From Bacteroidaceae bacterium (GTDB lineage Bacteria; Bacteroidota; Bacteroidia; Bacteroidales; Bacteroidaceae), in the NCBI GenBank assembly GCA_017557635.1, contig JAFYYH010000016.1, forward strand, positions 309,669 to 373,668: a stretch of 64,000 bases of DNA, given 5' to 3'. The notes under the pieces are model-generated. The model was given only the letters and a program-made list of their open reading frames with translations, had not been told where the DNA came from and ran no database searches. Of this stretch, positions 1-8,945 are shown one piece after another. Numbering within the stretch: the stretch's first letter is position 1; every line of letters starts with the position of its first letter. A program made the position numbers and the translations under genes.

Positions 1-1
1 G

Positions 2-757
2 GAATTCAACCAGCGCCACACACACCCTGAGCGTCTTATGAGCGTCCTTTTCAAGGATCCCGAGTATATCAAGACAGCAGGCGGACGTGACCAGAGCGGC
101 AGCCTCTATTCATCACTCTATGATGTGGCTTCATACGTTCAGGGATCGGACCCCGGAGTAGACCTGGATGACGTATTTACATATGACGAGTGGTATGACC
201 TGTTCCTTATGAACAACATGCGCTGGTACTCACAGGCCGGATTCTCACCGCTTACTGACAATGTGATTCCTTACGGCCACTGCGTAACCCTGCAGAACTT
301 CATTGATTTTGCCGATGAGGCTCTTGCCGGCAACGGTGTGAGCGTTATACTGCGTTACGGTCACGAGGTAACCCTTATGTCATATTTCTCACTTCTGGAC
401 CTGAACGGCTCCGGTTACAGTACCGATGACCTGGAGAGCGTGGCTGACCACTGGGCTGCATATAATCTGGCTTACATGGGCGGTAACGTACAGTGGGTGT
501 TCTTCCGCGACAAGAAGGGCAACGTAATAGTCAAGTTCCTGCTTAACGAGCAGGAGGCCACACTGCCGGAAACCGTTCCGTTCTACAAGGATGCCAAGGG
601 CAACGAGCAACGTCCGTATTACCGCTGGGAGGATGTAAGGAAGTTCTATCTGGCCAAGATTGCCTATTGGGAGGATTTCAAGGCTCATGACGATACTCCG
701 GTCGAGGAGACTCCCCGCCGCAGTTACCGTCAGGAAATCAGTACGAGTTCTAACTAA
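2..757 (+). CDS. Histidine-type phosphatase, C-terminal part (5' truncated by window)
   Basis: The reading frame is open back to base 2, so the start codon lies outside the window. About 251 residues remain. The segment around RYGHEVTLMSYFSLL resembles the C-terminal motif of histidine acid phosphatases and MINPP-like phytases, where His is followed by an acidic proton donor (HD in HAPs, HAE in MINPP). Here Glu directly follows His. The downstream part, with a strand-like stretch and then a Tyr/Trp-rich C-terminus, fits the periplasmic phosphatases of Bacteroidales that release phosphate from organic esters. The catalytic RHGxR motif would be in the missing N-terminus, so the assignment rests on one motif and general resemblance. 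It ends 24 nt before the GH3 gene and may be co-transcribed with it. Confidence 0.6.
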   Translation, partial: EFNQRHTHPERLMSVLFKDPEYIKTAGGRDQSGSLYSSLYDVASYVQGSDPGVDLDDVFTYDEWYDLFLMNNMRWYSQAGFSPLTDNVIPYGHCVTLQNFIDFADEALAGNGVSVILRYGHEVTLMSYFSLLDLNGSGYSTDDLESVADHWAAYNLAYMGGNVQWVFFRDKKGNVIVKFLLNEQEATLPETVPFYKDAKGNEQRPYYRWEDVRKFYLAKIAYWEDFKAHDDTPVEETPRRSYRQEISTSSN

Positions 758-781
758 CCAAGTAACCCTAATATTAACCTT

Positions 782-3430
782 ATGAGAATTGCTAAAGTAT
801 TGGCCTTAGGGGCAGTAGTGCTGTCTCTAACGGCATGTGGAAACGGAAACTCCAAGTATGAGTATCCCTTCCAGAACCCTAACCTGAAAATTGAAAAGAG
901 AGTTGAAAACCTGCTCTCACTGTTGAGCCCTGAGGAGAAAGTGGGACTTATGATGAACGGCTCAATCTCTATCGACAGCCTTGGCATTCCCGCCTACAAC
1001 TGGTGGTCAGAGGCCTGCCACGGTATCTGCATGAACGGTGCTACCGTATTCCCGCAGGCTATTGCCCTTGCCGCTACATTTGATGATGCACAGCAGTATG
1101 AGGTTTACACCGCTGTGTCCGATGAGGCCCGTGCACATTGGAACACATCGGACCACAACCAGTTCGGCAAGACACGTGCTACCGGCGGTGCATGGCATCA
1201 GGGACTTTCATTCTGGTGCCCCAATATCAATATCTTCCGTGATCCGCGTTGGGGACGCGGCCAGGAGACAAGCGGTGAGGACCCGTACCTGACAGGTAAG
1301 ATGGGAACCGCTCTTGTCAAGGGTATGCAGGGTGACAACCCCAAGTACTACAAGACACATGCCTGCGCCAAGCACTACGCCGTTCACAGCGGACTTGAGG
1401 CTGACCGCCACCGCTTTGACGTAAGCGTATCCATGCGTGACCTCTGGGAGACCTACCTGCCTGCATTCAAGACTCTGGTAACCGAGGCTAACGTTCAGGA
1501 GGTTATGTGCGCCTACAACCGTTATGAGGGCGAGCCCTGCTGCGGCAGCGACCGTCTTCTGACCGATATCCTGCGCAACAAGTGGGGATTCAAGGCTCTG
1601 GTTGTATCTGACTGCGGTGCCATCAACAACTTCTACACACGCGGCCAGCATGAGACCCATGAGAACGCCACTGATGCAAGTATCGATGCTGTGCTTTCAG
1701 GAACCGATATAGAGTGCGGTACCAGTTACAACGCTCTGGTTCAGGCAATGAAGGACGGTAAGATAAATGAGGCCGATATCGACGTATCCCTGCGCCGTAT
1801 CCTGCGTTCACGCTTTGAGCTGGGTATGCATGATCCCGTTGAGATGGATCCCTGGAAGGATCTGGGTGCCGATGACATAAGCAGCCCCGCACACGCCGCT
1901 CTGGCTCATAAGGCTGCCGACGAGGCTATGGTTCTGCTCAAGAACCAGGGCAACATCCTGCCTCTTAAGAAGGAGGGTCTGACAATCGCAATCGTAGGTC
2001 CCAATGCCGACAACGTATCAATGCAGTACGGTAACTACAACGGTACTCCTACACGTGAGAACCAGATTTCAATCCTTCAGGCAATCCGTGCCAAGGCTCC
2101 TAACGCCAAGATCATCTACGAGCGCGGTTGCGAGCTGGCCGATGACTACCTGACCGTTAACCATCTTGGTGACCTGAACAACGGCCGCGGACTCTATGCA
2201 GAGTTCTGGAACAACACCACCATGAGCGGTAAGGCTGTCAATGCCGGCTTCTACAATGAGATCAACATGCGCACCATGGGTGACTACCGTTTTGCCGACA
2301 ATGTTGAGATGACAAACTTCTCAGCCCGCATGACCGGTACTTATGTTGCTGACTTTACCGGTGACCTGAGTTACAATCTGCGTGGTAACGACACCTGGAA
2401 GCTCATTGTAAACGGTAAGGTTATTGCCGAGCAGAAGCAGGCTACACAGGGTCGTGGCGGATTCGGCCGCGGTATGCAGACACAGGCTCCTTCATTCAAG
2501 GTTGTCAAAGGTCGTACCTATAACATCGAGCTCCAGTACACCAAGGGCGAAAGCGGTTCAGCATATCTGACTTTCGAGCTCAGCCAACGCAAGCTTGCTG
2601 AATTCAACTCAGTAGCACAGAAGGTTAAGGATGCCGATGTAATCATCATGGTATCAGGTATCTCAGCCCGTCTTGAGGGTGAGGAGATGCGTGTAAACTA
2701 TGAGGGATTCTCAGGCGGTGACCGTACCAAGATCGAGCTGCCCAAGGTTCAGCTGAACCTGCTTGAGGCCATGTACAAGACCGGCAAGCCCGTCATCCTG
2801 GTTAACTGCTCAGGATCTGCAATAGGATTCGGTGCTGTTGAGAACCAGTATCAGGCTCTGCTGCAGGCATGGTATGGCGGTCAGGCCGGTGGTCTGGCTG
2901 TGGCCGATGTACTGTTCGGTGACTACAACCCCGCAGGCCGTCTGCCGGTTACCTTCTACAAGAGCACTGATCAGCTGCCCGACGTAGAGGACTACAACAT
3001 GGATCACGGCTTCACATACCGTTACTTCAAGGGTGAGCCTCTGTACGCATTCGGTTATGGTCTGAGCTACACCACATTCTCATACGGTGAGGCTACACTG
3101 TCAAAGCAGAGCATCAAGGCCGGCGGTACAGTTGACATTACCGTTCCTGTTACCAATACCGGTAAGATGGACGGTGACGAGGTTGTACAGATCTACATCA
3201 AGTCTCTGGACAATCCTGCTGCTCCCATCAAGTCCCTGAAGGGATTCAAGCGCGTGAACATTCCTGCAGGCCAGACCGCTCAGGTTAAGATCACTCTTGA
3301 GCCCAAGGCATTCGAGTACTACGATGAGAAGATTGACGAGCTGTCAGCAATGCCTGGCCGCTACAAGATCCTTTACGGTCCCTCATCTCTCGACAAGGAT
3401 TTGAAGTCTTTGGATTTCGTTGTTAAATAA
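782..3430 (+). CDS. Glycoside hydrolase family 3 lipoprotein with PA14 insert (beta-glucosidase/xylosidase type)
   Basis: An 882-residue exo-acting glycosidase. The N-terminus is a lipoprotein signal with lipobox LTAC (Cys19), so it is probably anchored on the outer membrane or periplasmic face. The GH3 N-terminal barrel contains KHYAVHSG near 197 and the nucleophile motif VVSDCGAI, with Asp277 as the likely nucleophile. The GH3 C-terminal domain starts near 380 (DEAMVLLKNQGNILPL). A PA14-like insert follows from about 475 to 600 (GLYAEFWNNTTMSGK) and includes a Gly/Arg-rich loop (RGGFGRGMQ). A fibronectin-III-like domain closes the protein from about 770. This architecture is typical of Bacteroidales beta-xylosidases and beta-glucosidases; the exact sugar cannot be read from sequence. 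It ends at a strong bidirectional terminator. Confidence 0.92.
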   Translation: MRIAKVLALGAVVLSLTACGNGNSKYEYPFQNPNLKIEKRVENLLSLLSPEEKVGLMMNGSISIDSLGIPAYNWWSEACHGICMNGATVFPQAIALAATFDDAQQYEVYTAVSDEARAHWNTSDHNQFGKTRATGGAWHQGLSFWCPNINIFRDPRWGRGQETSGEDPYLTGKMGTALVKGMQGDNPKYYKTHACAKHYAVHSGLEADRHRFDVSVSMRDLWETYLPAFKTLVTEANVQEVMCAYNRYEGEPCCGSDRLLTDILRNKWGFKALVVSDCGAINNFYTRGQHETHENATDASIDAVLSGTDIECGTSYNALVQAMKDGKINEADIDVSLRRILRSRFELGMHDPVEMDPWKDLGADDISSPAHAALAHKAADEAMVLLKNQGNILPLKKEGLTIAIVGPNADNVSMQYGNYNGTPTRENQISILQAIRAKAPNAKIIYERGCELADDYLTVNHLGDLNNGRGLYAEFWNNTTMSGKAVNAGFYNEINMRTMGDYRFADNVEMTNFSARMTGTYVADFTGDLSYNLRGNDTWKLIVNGKVIAEQKQATQGRGGFGRGMQTQAPSFKVVKGRTYNIELQYTKGESGSAYLTFELSQRKLAEFNSVAQKVKDADVIIMVSGISARLEGEEMRVNYEGFSGGDRTKIELPKVQLNLLEAMYKTGKPVILVNCSGSAIGFGAVENQYQALLQAWYGGQAGGLAVADVLFGDYNPAGRLPVTFYKSTDQLPDVEDYNMDHGFTYRYFKGEPLYAFGYGLSYTTFSYGEATLSKQSIKAGGTVDITVPVTNTGKMDGDEVVQIYIKSLDNPAAPIKSLKGFKRVNIPAGQTAQVKITLEPKAFEYYDEKIDELSAMPGRYKILYGPSSLDKDLKSLDFVVK

Positions 3431-3442
3431 TCAAATCCGATC

Positions 3443-3480
3443 AAAAAGAAAGCCGGTTCATTTGAATCGGCTTTCTTTTT
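3443..3480. terminator. Bidirectional intrinsic terminator between convergent genes
   Basis: Bases 3443-3455 and 3468-3480 form a perfect 13-bp stem (AAAAAGAAAGCCG with its complement). It extends inward by four more pairs (3456-3459 with 3464-3467, the first a G-T) to an ATTT loop. The stem has an A-tract on one side and a T-tract on the other, so it can terminate both the GH3 gene and the convergent DUF1573 gene. Its right end overlaps the stop codon of the minus-strand gene. Confidence 0.9.
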
Positions 3481-4558
3481 ATTTGGTATCTACCTGCAAC
3501 CTCAACTCTCTGAAGGGACGGGTGGGATCGTTGGTGGTCAGGTTGATGGAGCCTAGGGTGGCGTTGTGGGGGATGGTGGAGTTTTTAATGGCTACTGTGA
3601 CTTTGAGCTCCTTGCCGGGCTTGATTACCTGGCCGGTCTCAATACTGATAGCGGTGCCCTCCATAGGCTCTACATTGCGGAAAATGAGGTCAGCGTTGCC
3701 GGTGTTGCCTATTATGATGGTCTTCTTGTAGATCTTGCCGGGTGCTTTCTCGCCAAAGTCCACGTAGGCGGGTTCAATTCGCATTACGGGTTTGTTCTTA
3801 TCCTCCTGTGAGAGTTTCTCAATCCTCAATGCGTTCACCGGAATCGGAACCTGACTTTTTACTCCGTCAACTACGACCCAGACGGTGTCACGGGCCATTC
3901 CAAAGTGGTTCTTGCCTCTTCCTATGTTATAGGTGATACGGATGCTGGCTACATCCTGAGGAGTAACTATCTCGGGGCACTCTACAGACATTCCGTTTCG
4001 GTTGCCGGTGGTTACGACCGACAGTTTTGCGGTCTTGTCACCCACGTTTGCAACCCTTACTATTCTGGTAACTTTCTCACCCTGGGTTATGTATCCGAAG
4101 GTGCAGTTCTTGGCGTTGGTCTTGACGGTACCGGCCAGAAGGTGAGGGTAGATCTGCTCCAGTCCCATGGGGATGGGATTGACATCGGCCGTAATCATAA
4201 GACTGGCGTAGTTGCGGCGGTCCTTGGTCATTATCTCAACCTCGCGCAGGACCCTGCCTTCAGTGCGTGACGGGTCAAATGCTACGGTCAGTTCACCATA
4301 CTCTCCTCCTGCAACGGGCTGGGTGGAGTAGAGCACCGTAGTGCAACCGCAACTGGTGGCTACATTATCTATCTGGATGGGGTTGTTGGATACGTTAGTG
4401 AACCTGAAGGTGTGCTGAACGACTCCGTCGGCCTCGTTTATCTGGCCGAAGTCCCACTCATATGTCTCAAACACCAAGGCAGAGTTGAGTTCCTCCTGAG
4501 CCTGTGCAAGGCTGAAAGAGAGGGTAAGTATTGAGGTAAGTAAGGCTTTAGTTTTCAT
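3479..4558 (-). CDS. DUF1573 domain protein (secreted, ASH/Hydin-like)
   Basis: A 359-residue protein with an N-terminal signal peptide (about 1-20, ending AQA). DUF1573 domains are Ig-like folds of the ASPM/SPD-2/Hydin type. The first, near 30-95, carries the diagnostic TSCGCTTV segment after a WDFGQI start. A second copy near 265-355 begins YVDFGEKAPGKIYKKTIIIGNTG, with a less regular domain between. The proteins are abundant in Bacteroidota and exported, but their role is not established; protein-protein or envelope binding is the usual guess. It is the last gene of a minus-strand run (SIMPL, rsmG, MBL, this gene) and starts 2 nt after the stop of the MBL gene. Confidence 0.85.
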   Translation of the reverse strand: MKTKALLTSILTLSFSLAQAQEELNSALVFETYEWDFGQINEADGVVQHTFRFTNVSNNPIQIDNVATSCGCTTVLYSTQPVAGGEYGELTVAFDPSRTEGRVLREVEIMTKDRRNYASLMITADVNPIPMGLEQIYPHLLAGTVKTNAKNCTFGYITQGEKVTRIVRVANVGDKTAKLSVVTTGNRNGMSVECPEIVTPQDVASIRITYNIGRGKNHFGMARDTVWVVVDGVKSQVPIPVNALRIEKLSQEDKNKPVMRIEPAYVDFGEKAPGKIYKKTIIIGNTGNADLIFRNVEPMEGTAISIETGQVIKPGKELKVTVAIKNSTIPHNATLGSINLTTNDPTRPFRELRLQVDTK

Positions 4559-4560
4559 AG

Positions 4561-5193
4561 TCAGTAGTAGTTTCTTTCGTGTTTTATTGTTGTTACAGGT
4601 CCGTGACCGGAATATACGATTGTCTCATCGGGCATGGTGAGCAGTTTGGTGCGGATTCCGGTCATCAGGGCCTCATGATTGCCGTCGGGGAAATCGGTGC
4701 GGCCGTAACTGCCCTGGAAGATCACGTCGCCTGTAAATACGCACTGCTGCTCCTTGTTCCAGAATACCAGGCTTCCGGGTGAATGGCCGGGAATATGCAG
4801 TACGTGAAGGGTCGTATTGCCGAATGATACGGTGTCGCCTTCGTGCAGTATGTGGTCCGGTTCAATGGGGTTGACATGACCCTCATAATGAATTCCGAAA
4901 ACAGCCATCCTGGAGGCCATGGTATGGATCCAGGGCATATCCAGGTCATTGGCATACGCCTTTACTCCGTAGGTCTCCTCAACGAACAGGTTGCCGAAAA
5001 CGTGGTCAAAATGCAGATGGGTGTTAAGCAACAGCTTGACGGTAAGACCGTTGTCGCGAATGAATGAGGCAAGCGTCTCAGTCTCTCCGGGATAGAAGCA
5101 GCCGGGGTCGATGACAGCGGCCTCCTTGGTCTCATCCCAGATAACATAGGTGTTGACCGGAAGGAAGTTGAATTCAAAGCATTTGACCTGCAT
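4561..5193 (-). CDS. MBL-fold metal-dependent hydrolase (glyoxalase II-like)
   Basis: A 210-residue metallo-beta-lactamase-fold enzyme. The metal-binding signature THLHFDH is at 58-64 (His59, His61, Asp63, His64), followed by IPGHSPGS near 134, TGD near 155 and SGHGP near 195. This set fits the glyoxalase II/hydroxyacylglutathione hydrolase-like subgroup that hydrolyses thioesters or related bonds with two metal ions. The true substrate is unknown, and many Bacteroidota carry such proteins without a glutathione system. Its ATG overlaps the rsmG stop codon by one base (TAATG), indicating translational coupling. Confidence 0.85.
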   Translation of the reverse strand: MQVKCFEFNFLPVNTYVIWDETKEAAVIDPGCFYPGETETLASFIRDNGLTVKLLLNTHLHFDHVFGNLFVEETYGVKAYANDLDMPWIHTMASRMAVFGIHYEGHVNPIEPDHILHEGDTVSFGNTTLHVLHIPGHSPGSLVFWNKEQQCVFTGDVIFQGSYGRTDFPDGNHEALMTGIRTKLLTMPDETIVYSGHGPVTTIKHERNYY

Positions 5194-5816
5194 TATATCT
5201 GTACGTATACGGTTTTCTTGTCCTTGAAGAACTCTTCGTTGAAGTATCGGCTTATCTCGGTAATCTCGGCCACCTTCTTGAACTTGGCGGTCTCGGTGCT
5301 CAGGTCTCCGCCCTTGAGGCAGATCACACCGTTGGGATAGGCGTTGCGCTGTGTCTTTCGGTCCAGCATGTGGCCGGCAACCTGGCAGAGGTCGGGCAGG
5401 GGCATTACACCTCGTGAAAGAATGAACTCATACTTGTCCTTGTCCTCCTCGGCGCGCTCATGGCGGCAGATTACATTCTTGAGACCAATCTGGGCTGCAA
5501 TATCCTGAGCTACACGTACCTTCTTGCCGATACTGTCTATGAGTGTGAAACTGCACTCGGGGAACAGGATGGCAAGCGGTATGCCGGGCAATCCTCCTCC
5601 CGTGCCGACATCGGCCAGACGGGTTCCGGGGGCAAACTTTATTACCTTGGCTATGGCCATGGAATGGAGTATGTGATGCTCGTAAAGATTGTCAATATCC
5701 TTGCGGGAAATGACGTTTATCTTGCTGTTCCAGTCGGTGTATAACGGACCGAGAGCCTCCAGCTGTTCATACTGAAGGCTCGTCAGGTCCGGAAAATATT
5801 TCCTTATAAGTTGCAT
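5193..5816 (-). CDS. rsmG: 16S rRNA (guanine-N7)-methyltransferase RsmG
   Basis: A 207-residue SAM-dependent methyltransferase that modifies G527 (E. coli numbering) of 16S rRNA. The SAM-binding motif LADVGTGGGLPGIPLAI lies near 67, followed by FTLIDSIGKK (motif II), and ILSRGVMPL near 133 matches the family's (S)RA-type motif. The length is normal. It starts directly after the SIMPL gene stop and shares a base with the MBL start, so it sits in the middle of a minus-strand operon. Loss of this enzyme is known in other bacteria to give low-level streptomycin resistance. Confidence 0.95.
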   Translation of the reverse strand: MQLIRKYFPDLTSLQYEQLEALGPLYTDWNSKINVISRKDIDNLYEHHILHSMAIAKVIKFAPGTRLADVGTGGGLPGIPLAILFPECSFTLIDSIGKKVRVAQDIAAQIGLKNVICRHERAEEDKDKYEFILSRGVMPLPDLCQVAGHMLDRKTQRNAYPNGVICLKGGDLSTETAKFKKVAEITEISRYFNEEFFKDKKTVYVQI

Positions 5817-6500
5817 TTACTTAAGATAATAGGTAACGGTGGTTACAACGCGTACGTTCTTGATCCACGGGGTGTTGGAGTCGCGGTCATAGATTGAGAA
5901 CTGGCCCTGTGAGGCAGTCTGGATCTTTCCCAGCTTGGAGCCGGAGTCATCGGCGAACTTCTGGGCAACCTCACGTGCGTTACGTGTGGCAACCTCTACC
6001 ATCTGAGGCTTGAGTTCGTTCAGGCCGTTAAAGTCATACTGGGTCTGGTGCTCATAGTCGTTACCGCTGATGGCAATGCCCTTCTTGAGCAGTTCACCCT
6101 GCTTGAGGATAAGGTTGCGTACAAGTTCCACATTGTTTGAACTTACGGTTACAACCTGCTGCATCTGATAACGGTATGCGATGTACTCGTTTGAGTAACG
6201 GTTGGCACTGCGGTCATATACGGTGGGAGCGGCTATGCTGATTTCACTCTCCTGGACTCCGCCTTCCTTAAGGAACTTTACAATCTCCTTGCTCTTGTTG
6301 TCCATAGTGGAGTAGAGCTTAACAAGGTCATTATCAACATCCTGAATAACCAGGGGCCAGATAACGTGGTCGGCCATAACCTCCTGAGTGGCAAGACCTT
6401 TTACATTTACAACACGTTTTGTGCCGGTAAACTTTCCGACAGCAAGGATAATGCAGACACCCAGTGCCAGCAATCCCCAGAAATTGGTTGAATTCTTCAT
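5817..6500 (-). CDS. SIMPL (DUF541) domain protein
   Basis: A 227-residue protein with one N-terminal membrane segment (NFWGLLALGVCIILAVGKF, about 5-23) that acts as signal anchor. The rest is a SIMPL/DUF541 domain, recognisable by VNVKGLATQEVMADHVIWPL at its start and the pattern of a conserved Arg/Gln-rich middle (YRYQMQQVVTVSS). These proteins are periplasmic or membrane-associated and of uncertain function; related proteins have been linked to stress and envelope homeostasis. It is the first gene of the minus-strand run leading to rsmG, and is divergent from the GH43 gene across a 103-nt gap. Confidence 0.85.
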   Translation of the reverse strand: MKNSTNFWGLLALGVCIILAVGKFTGTKRVVNVKGLATQEVMADHVIWPLVIQDVDNDLVKLYSTMDNKSKEIVKFLKEGGVQESEISIAAPTVYDRSANRYSNEYIAYRYQMQQVVTVSSNNVELVRNLILKQGELLKKGIAISGNDYEHQTQYDFNGLNELKPQMVEVATRNAREVAQKFADDSGSKLGKIQTASQGQFSIYDRDSNTPWIKNVRVVTTVTYYLK

Positions 6501-6603
6501 AACGCCTGTACTATTGGAAAATTAATTATTCAAGGTGTAAAGTTGCTATTTTTTTCTCATATTTGCAAATACACTATTGATTGCTAACCTTATTACAACC
6601 TAT

Positions 6604-8730
6604 ATGAAACAGATTCTCAAATGGACTATTGCCGGCATTGCTATGGTCATGGCCGGCATCTCTGCACAGGCCCAGCACACATTCGCCAACCCTCTTGACG
6701 TAGTAGTAGGCAATGAACGCGCCGTACGCGGCGGTGAGCCCGTGGTAATAATCTACGAGGACAATTACTTCCTCTTTGTATCTCACAGACGCGGCTATTG
6801 GTATTCGGCCGATTTCCGCGACTGGACCTATGTTGACGCTCCCGGTTATCCGGCAGGCGTTGTATCGGTCGTTGAGATGGACGGCAAGCTGATAGGCTGC
6901 TCCATGAACAACCGCAACGTCTATCGCGCCATTGACCCCTACAAGGGAGAGTGGGAGAAGATAGGTGAGCTTTCAAGCGACCGTTACGGCGATGCCAACA
7001 TGTTCGTGGACGATGACGGACGCCTGTACATGTACTTTGGCTGGTCACAGATCATGCCGTTCCATGTAGTGGAGCTGGACAAGGAGACCTTCAAGGAGAA
7101 GGCCGAGCCTACACCGCTGTTCTGGAGCGACATCAAGAACCACGGATTTGAGGTGCGCAAGCCCGAGGACGTGATCTATTCAATCTTCAACGGACGCCGT
7201 GAGTACGGTCCTGAGGAACTCCCCTGGATTGAGGGTCCCTACATGATCAAGCATAACGGCAAGTACTATCTGCAGTACGCTGCCATCGGCCTTGAGTTCA
7301 TCTCTTATTCACACGGTATCTATATGTCAGACAGCCCCATGGGCCCGTTCACATACTGCGAGCACAACCCGCTTACCTTCAAGACCAGCGGTTTCCAGGT
7401 AGGCGCCGGCCACGGAAGCACATTCCATGACAAGAAGGGTAACCTGTGGACCATCTGCATGATTCCCGCACAGTACGGTGAGGGCGGCCGCGGTTCAGAG
7501 CTGGCCATTTATCCCACTGCTGTCGATAAGCAGGGCATCATGTACTCAAATACCTCTCTGGGTGACTATCCTCAGTTCTATCCCGATGAGCGCAAGGTAG
7601 GCGGCGTAGACAACTATGTTGACTGGAAACTCCTGTCAGTAAACAAGAAAGCCATTGTATCTTCAACCTTTGAGAACTATGCTCCCGCACAGGCTCTGGA
7701 TGAGGATTTCAAGACCTGCTGGGTTGCCGCTACAGGTGATGCAGGTGAGTTCTTTACCGTTGACCTGGGTGCCAAGGCTACCATCAACGCCATTCAGCTT
7801 AACTGGGACCACATCGGCGCAGCACGTGCAGGCGGCGGTCGTGGCGGATTCGGCGGCGGTATGATGGGCGGCGGTGCAGCACGTCCTCAGGCCGAGCAGT
7901 TGTATCAGTGCTATGAGGTGTTTGTATCGGACGATAACTCAAGCTGGACCAAGATCATCAGCAAGCCTGAGAACAAGCTGGAACTCAAGCATGACTACAA
8001 TGAGCTTGAGAACCCCGTACAGGCACGTTACGTAAAGGTTGTCAATGTTGCTACCTATGACGGTGCCAAGTTCTCAATCAAGGACCTGCGCATATTCGGT
8101 ACAACTCCTCAGATGAAGACCCAGAAGGTCAAGAAGTTCATGGCTGTACGCAATCCGGATGACCTGCGTGAGGCCAATGTGATGTGGGAGCCCGTTCCCG
8201 GTGCTGACGGCTACATTGTACGCTACGGTATCGAAAAGAAGAAACTCTACAACAGCTACATCGTATACGGCAAGAACGACCTTTACATGCACAGTCTGAA
8301 TACCGCTCCCAAGCAGTATTACTTTGAGGTTGAGGCATTCAGCAGCGGTCTGCCCAAGTATCACGAGAATCCGCTTGAGACCATCGGCCTTGGCGCTGAG
8401 ATCCAGTTGGCACAGCGTGGTGGCGGCGGCAATGCCGGTTATGCACAGGGTGCAGGAACCAGATACATCATGCTTAAGGACGGTGCAACCGAGTACTCAT
8501 TCGGTGAGGTTGAACCCGGCACATGGACTCTGAGCCACTCATACGGTCCCGTACTGTGGTCAGGTCAGCTGACTGAGAAGGAGCTCATCTCCAACGACTC
8601 AAATCCCAAGCCTACCGTAACAGCCAAGCTGACATTGCTGGGCGAGGGCACCAACAATACCGGTTACCTGGAGATGCAGGTTATCCCCGGCAAGGAGAAG
8701 GGTGTAATCAACGTTGTTGTCAAGAAATGA
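6604..8730 (+). CDS. Glycoside hydrolase family 43-type protein with F5/8 type C (CBM32-like) domain
   Basis: 708 residues from the ATG at 6604; an in-frame ATG at 6577 would put nine residues before an obvious signal peptide (MKQILKWTIAGIAMVMAGISAQA), so 6604 is preferred. Residues 25-330 form a five-bladed propeller of the GH43 type: FANPLDVVV at the start, then GDANMFVDDDGRLYMYFG, EGPYMIKHNGKYYLQYA and GAGHGSTFHDKKGNLW. A discoidin/F5-8C galactose-binding domain follows (about 345-500), interrupted by a Gly-rich loop (GGGRGGFGGGMMGGG). Fibronectin-like strands close the protein and hold a second Gly-rich insert near 605. GH43 members attack arabinan, xylan or galactan side chains; the substrate is not evident. 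Confidence 0.88.
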   Translation: MKQILKWTIAGIAMVMAGISAQAQHTFANPLDVVVGNERAVRGGEPVVIIYEDNYFLFVSHRRGYWYSADFRDWTYVDAPGYPAGVVSVVEMDGKLIGCSMNNRNVYRAIDPYKGEWEKIGELSSDRYGDANMFVDDDGRLYMYFGWSQIMPFHVVELDKETFKEKAEPTPLFWSDIKNHGFEVRKPEDVIYSIFNGRREYGPEELPWIEGPYMIKHNGKYYLQYAAIGLEFISYSHGIYMSDSPMGPFTYCEHNPLTFKTSGFQVGAGHGSTFHDKKGNLWTICMIPAQYGEGGRGSELAIYPTAVDKQGIMYSNTSLGDYPQFYPDERKVGGVDNYVDWKLLSVNKKAIVSSTFENYAPAQALDEDFKTCWVAATGDAGEFFTVDLGAKATINAIQLNWDHIGAARAGGGRGGFGGGMMGGGAARPQAEQLYQCYEVFVSDDNSSWTKIISKPENKLELKHDYNELENPVQARYVKVVNVATYDGAKFSIKDLRIFGTTPQMKTQKVKKFMAVRNPDDLREANVMWEPVPGADGYIVRYGIEKKKLYNSYIVYGKNDLYMHSLNTAPKQYYFEVEAFSSGLPKYHENPLETIGLGAEIQLAQRGGGGNAGYAQGAGTRYIMLKDGATEYSFGEVEPGTWTLSHSYGPVLWSGQLTEKELISNDSNPKPTVTAKLTLLGEGTNNTGYLEMQVIPGKEKGVINVVVKK

Positions 8731-8945
8731 CAATTTGTATGTAAATCAATAATATATCTTTCAATCTGAAACTTTTTTGTTAAAACGCATTGCAGTTTGA
8801 AATACAATTAGTACTTTTGCCCCATATTCATTGCCAATTATTGGAAATGCGTATGTGTACTAAGAGATTGGAAATATAGAAATGATAAATTGAGGAAGGC
8901 TGGTTCAAGCAGGACCAGCCTTCCTCCTTTTTTAAGGATATATAT
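8731..8945 (+). promoter_or_regulatory. glmS leader region with promoter
   Basis: A good Bacteroidota promoter lies here: ATTG at 8789-8792, 19 nt, then TACTTTTG at 8812-8819, giving a predicted transcript start near 8826. The 5' leader of about 120 nt holds a 10-codon ORF (8847-8879, MRMCTKRLEI) of doubtful significance, a direct repeat ATTGGAAAT, and a terminator hairpin just before glmS (separate entry). I see no glmS-ribozyme-like structure. Confidence 0.7.
8892..8933 (+). terminator. Strong terminator hairpin between the glmS promoter and glmS (possible attenuator)
   Basis: Bases 8892-8904 and 8914-8926 form a perfect 13-bp stem containing GGCTGGT/ACCAGCC with a 9-nt loop, followed by C and six Ts. 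It ends 12 nt before the glmS start and is about 65 nt downstream of the predicted transcription start, so transcripts must read through it to express glmS. Its 5' arm shares AGGCTGG with the terminators before the P-II and glnN genes. No complementary antiterminator segment could be found in the short leader. Confidence 0.75.

Noticed and set aside
8731-8945. A glmS ribozyme
   Set aside because: The leader is short, dominated by a simple terminator hairpin, and has no room or visible pairing pattern for the ribozyme's nested pseudoknots; the ribozyme is known mainly from Firmicutes.
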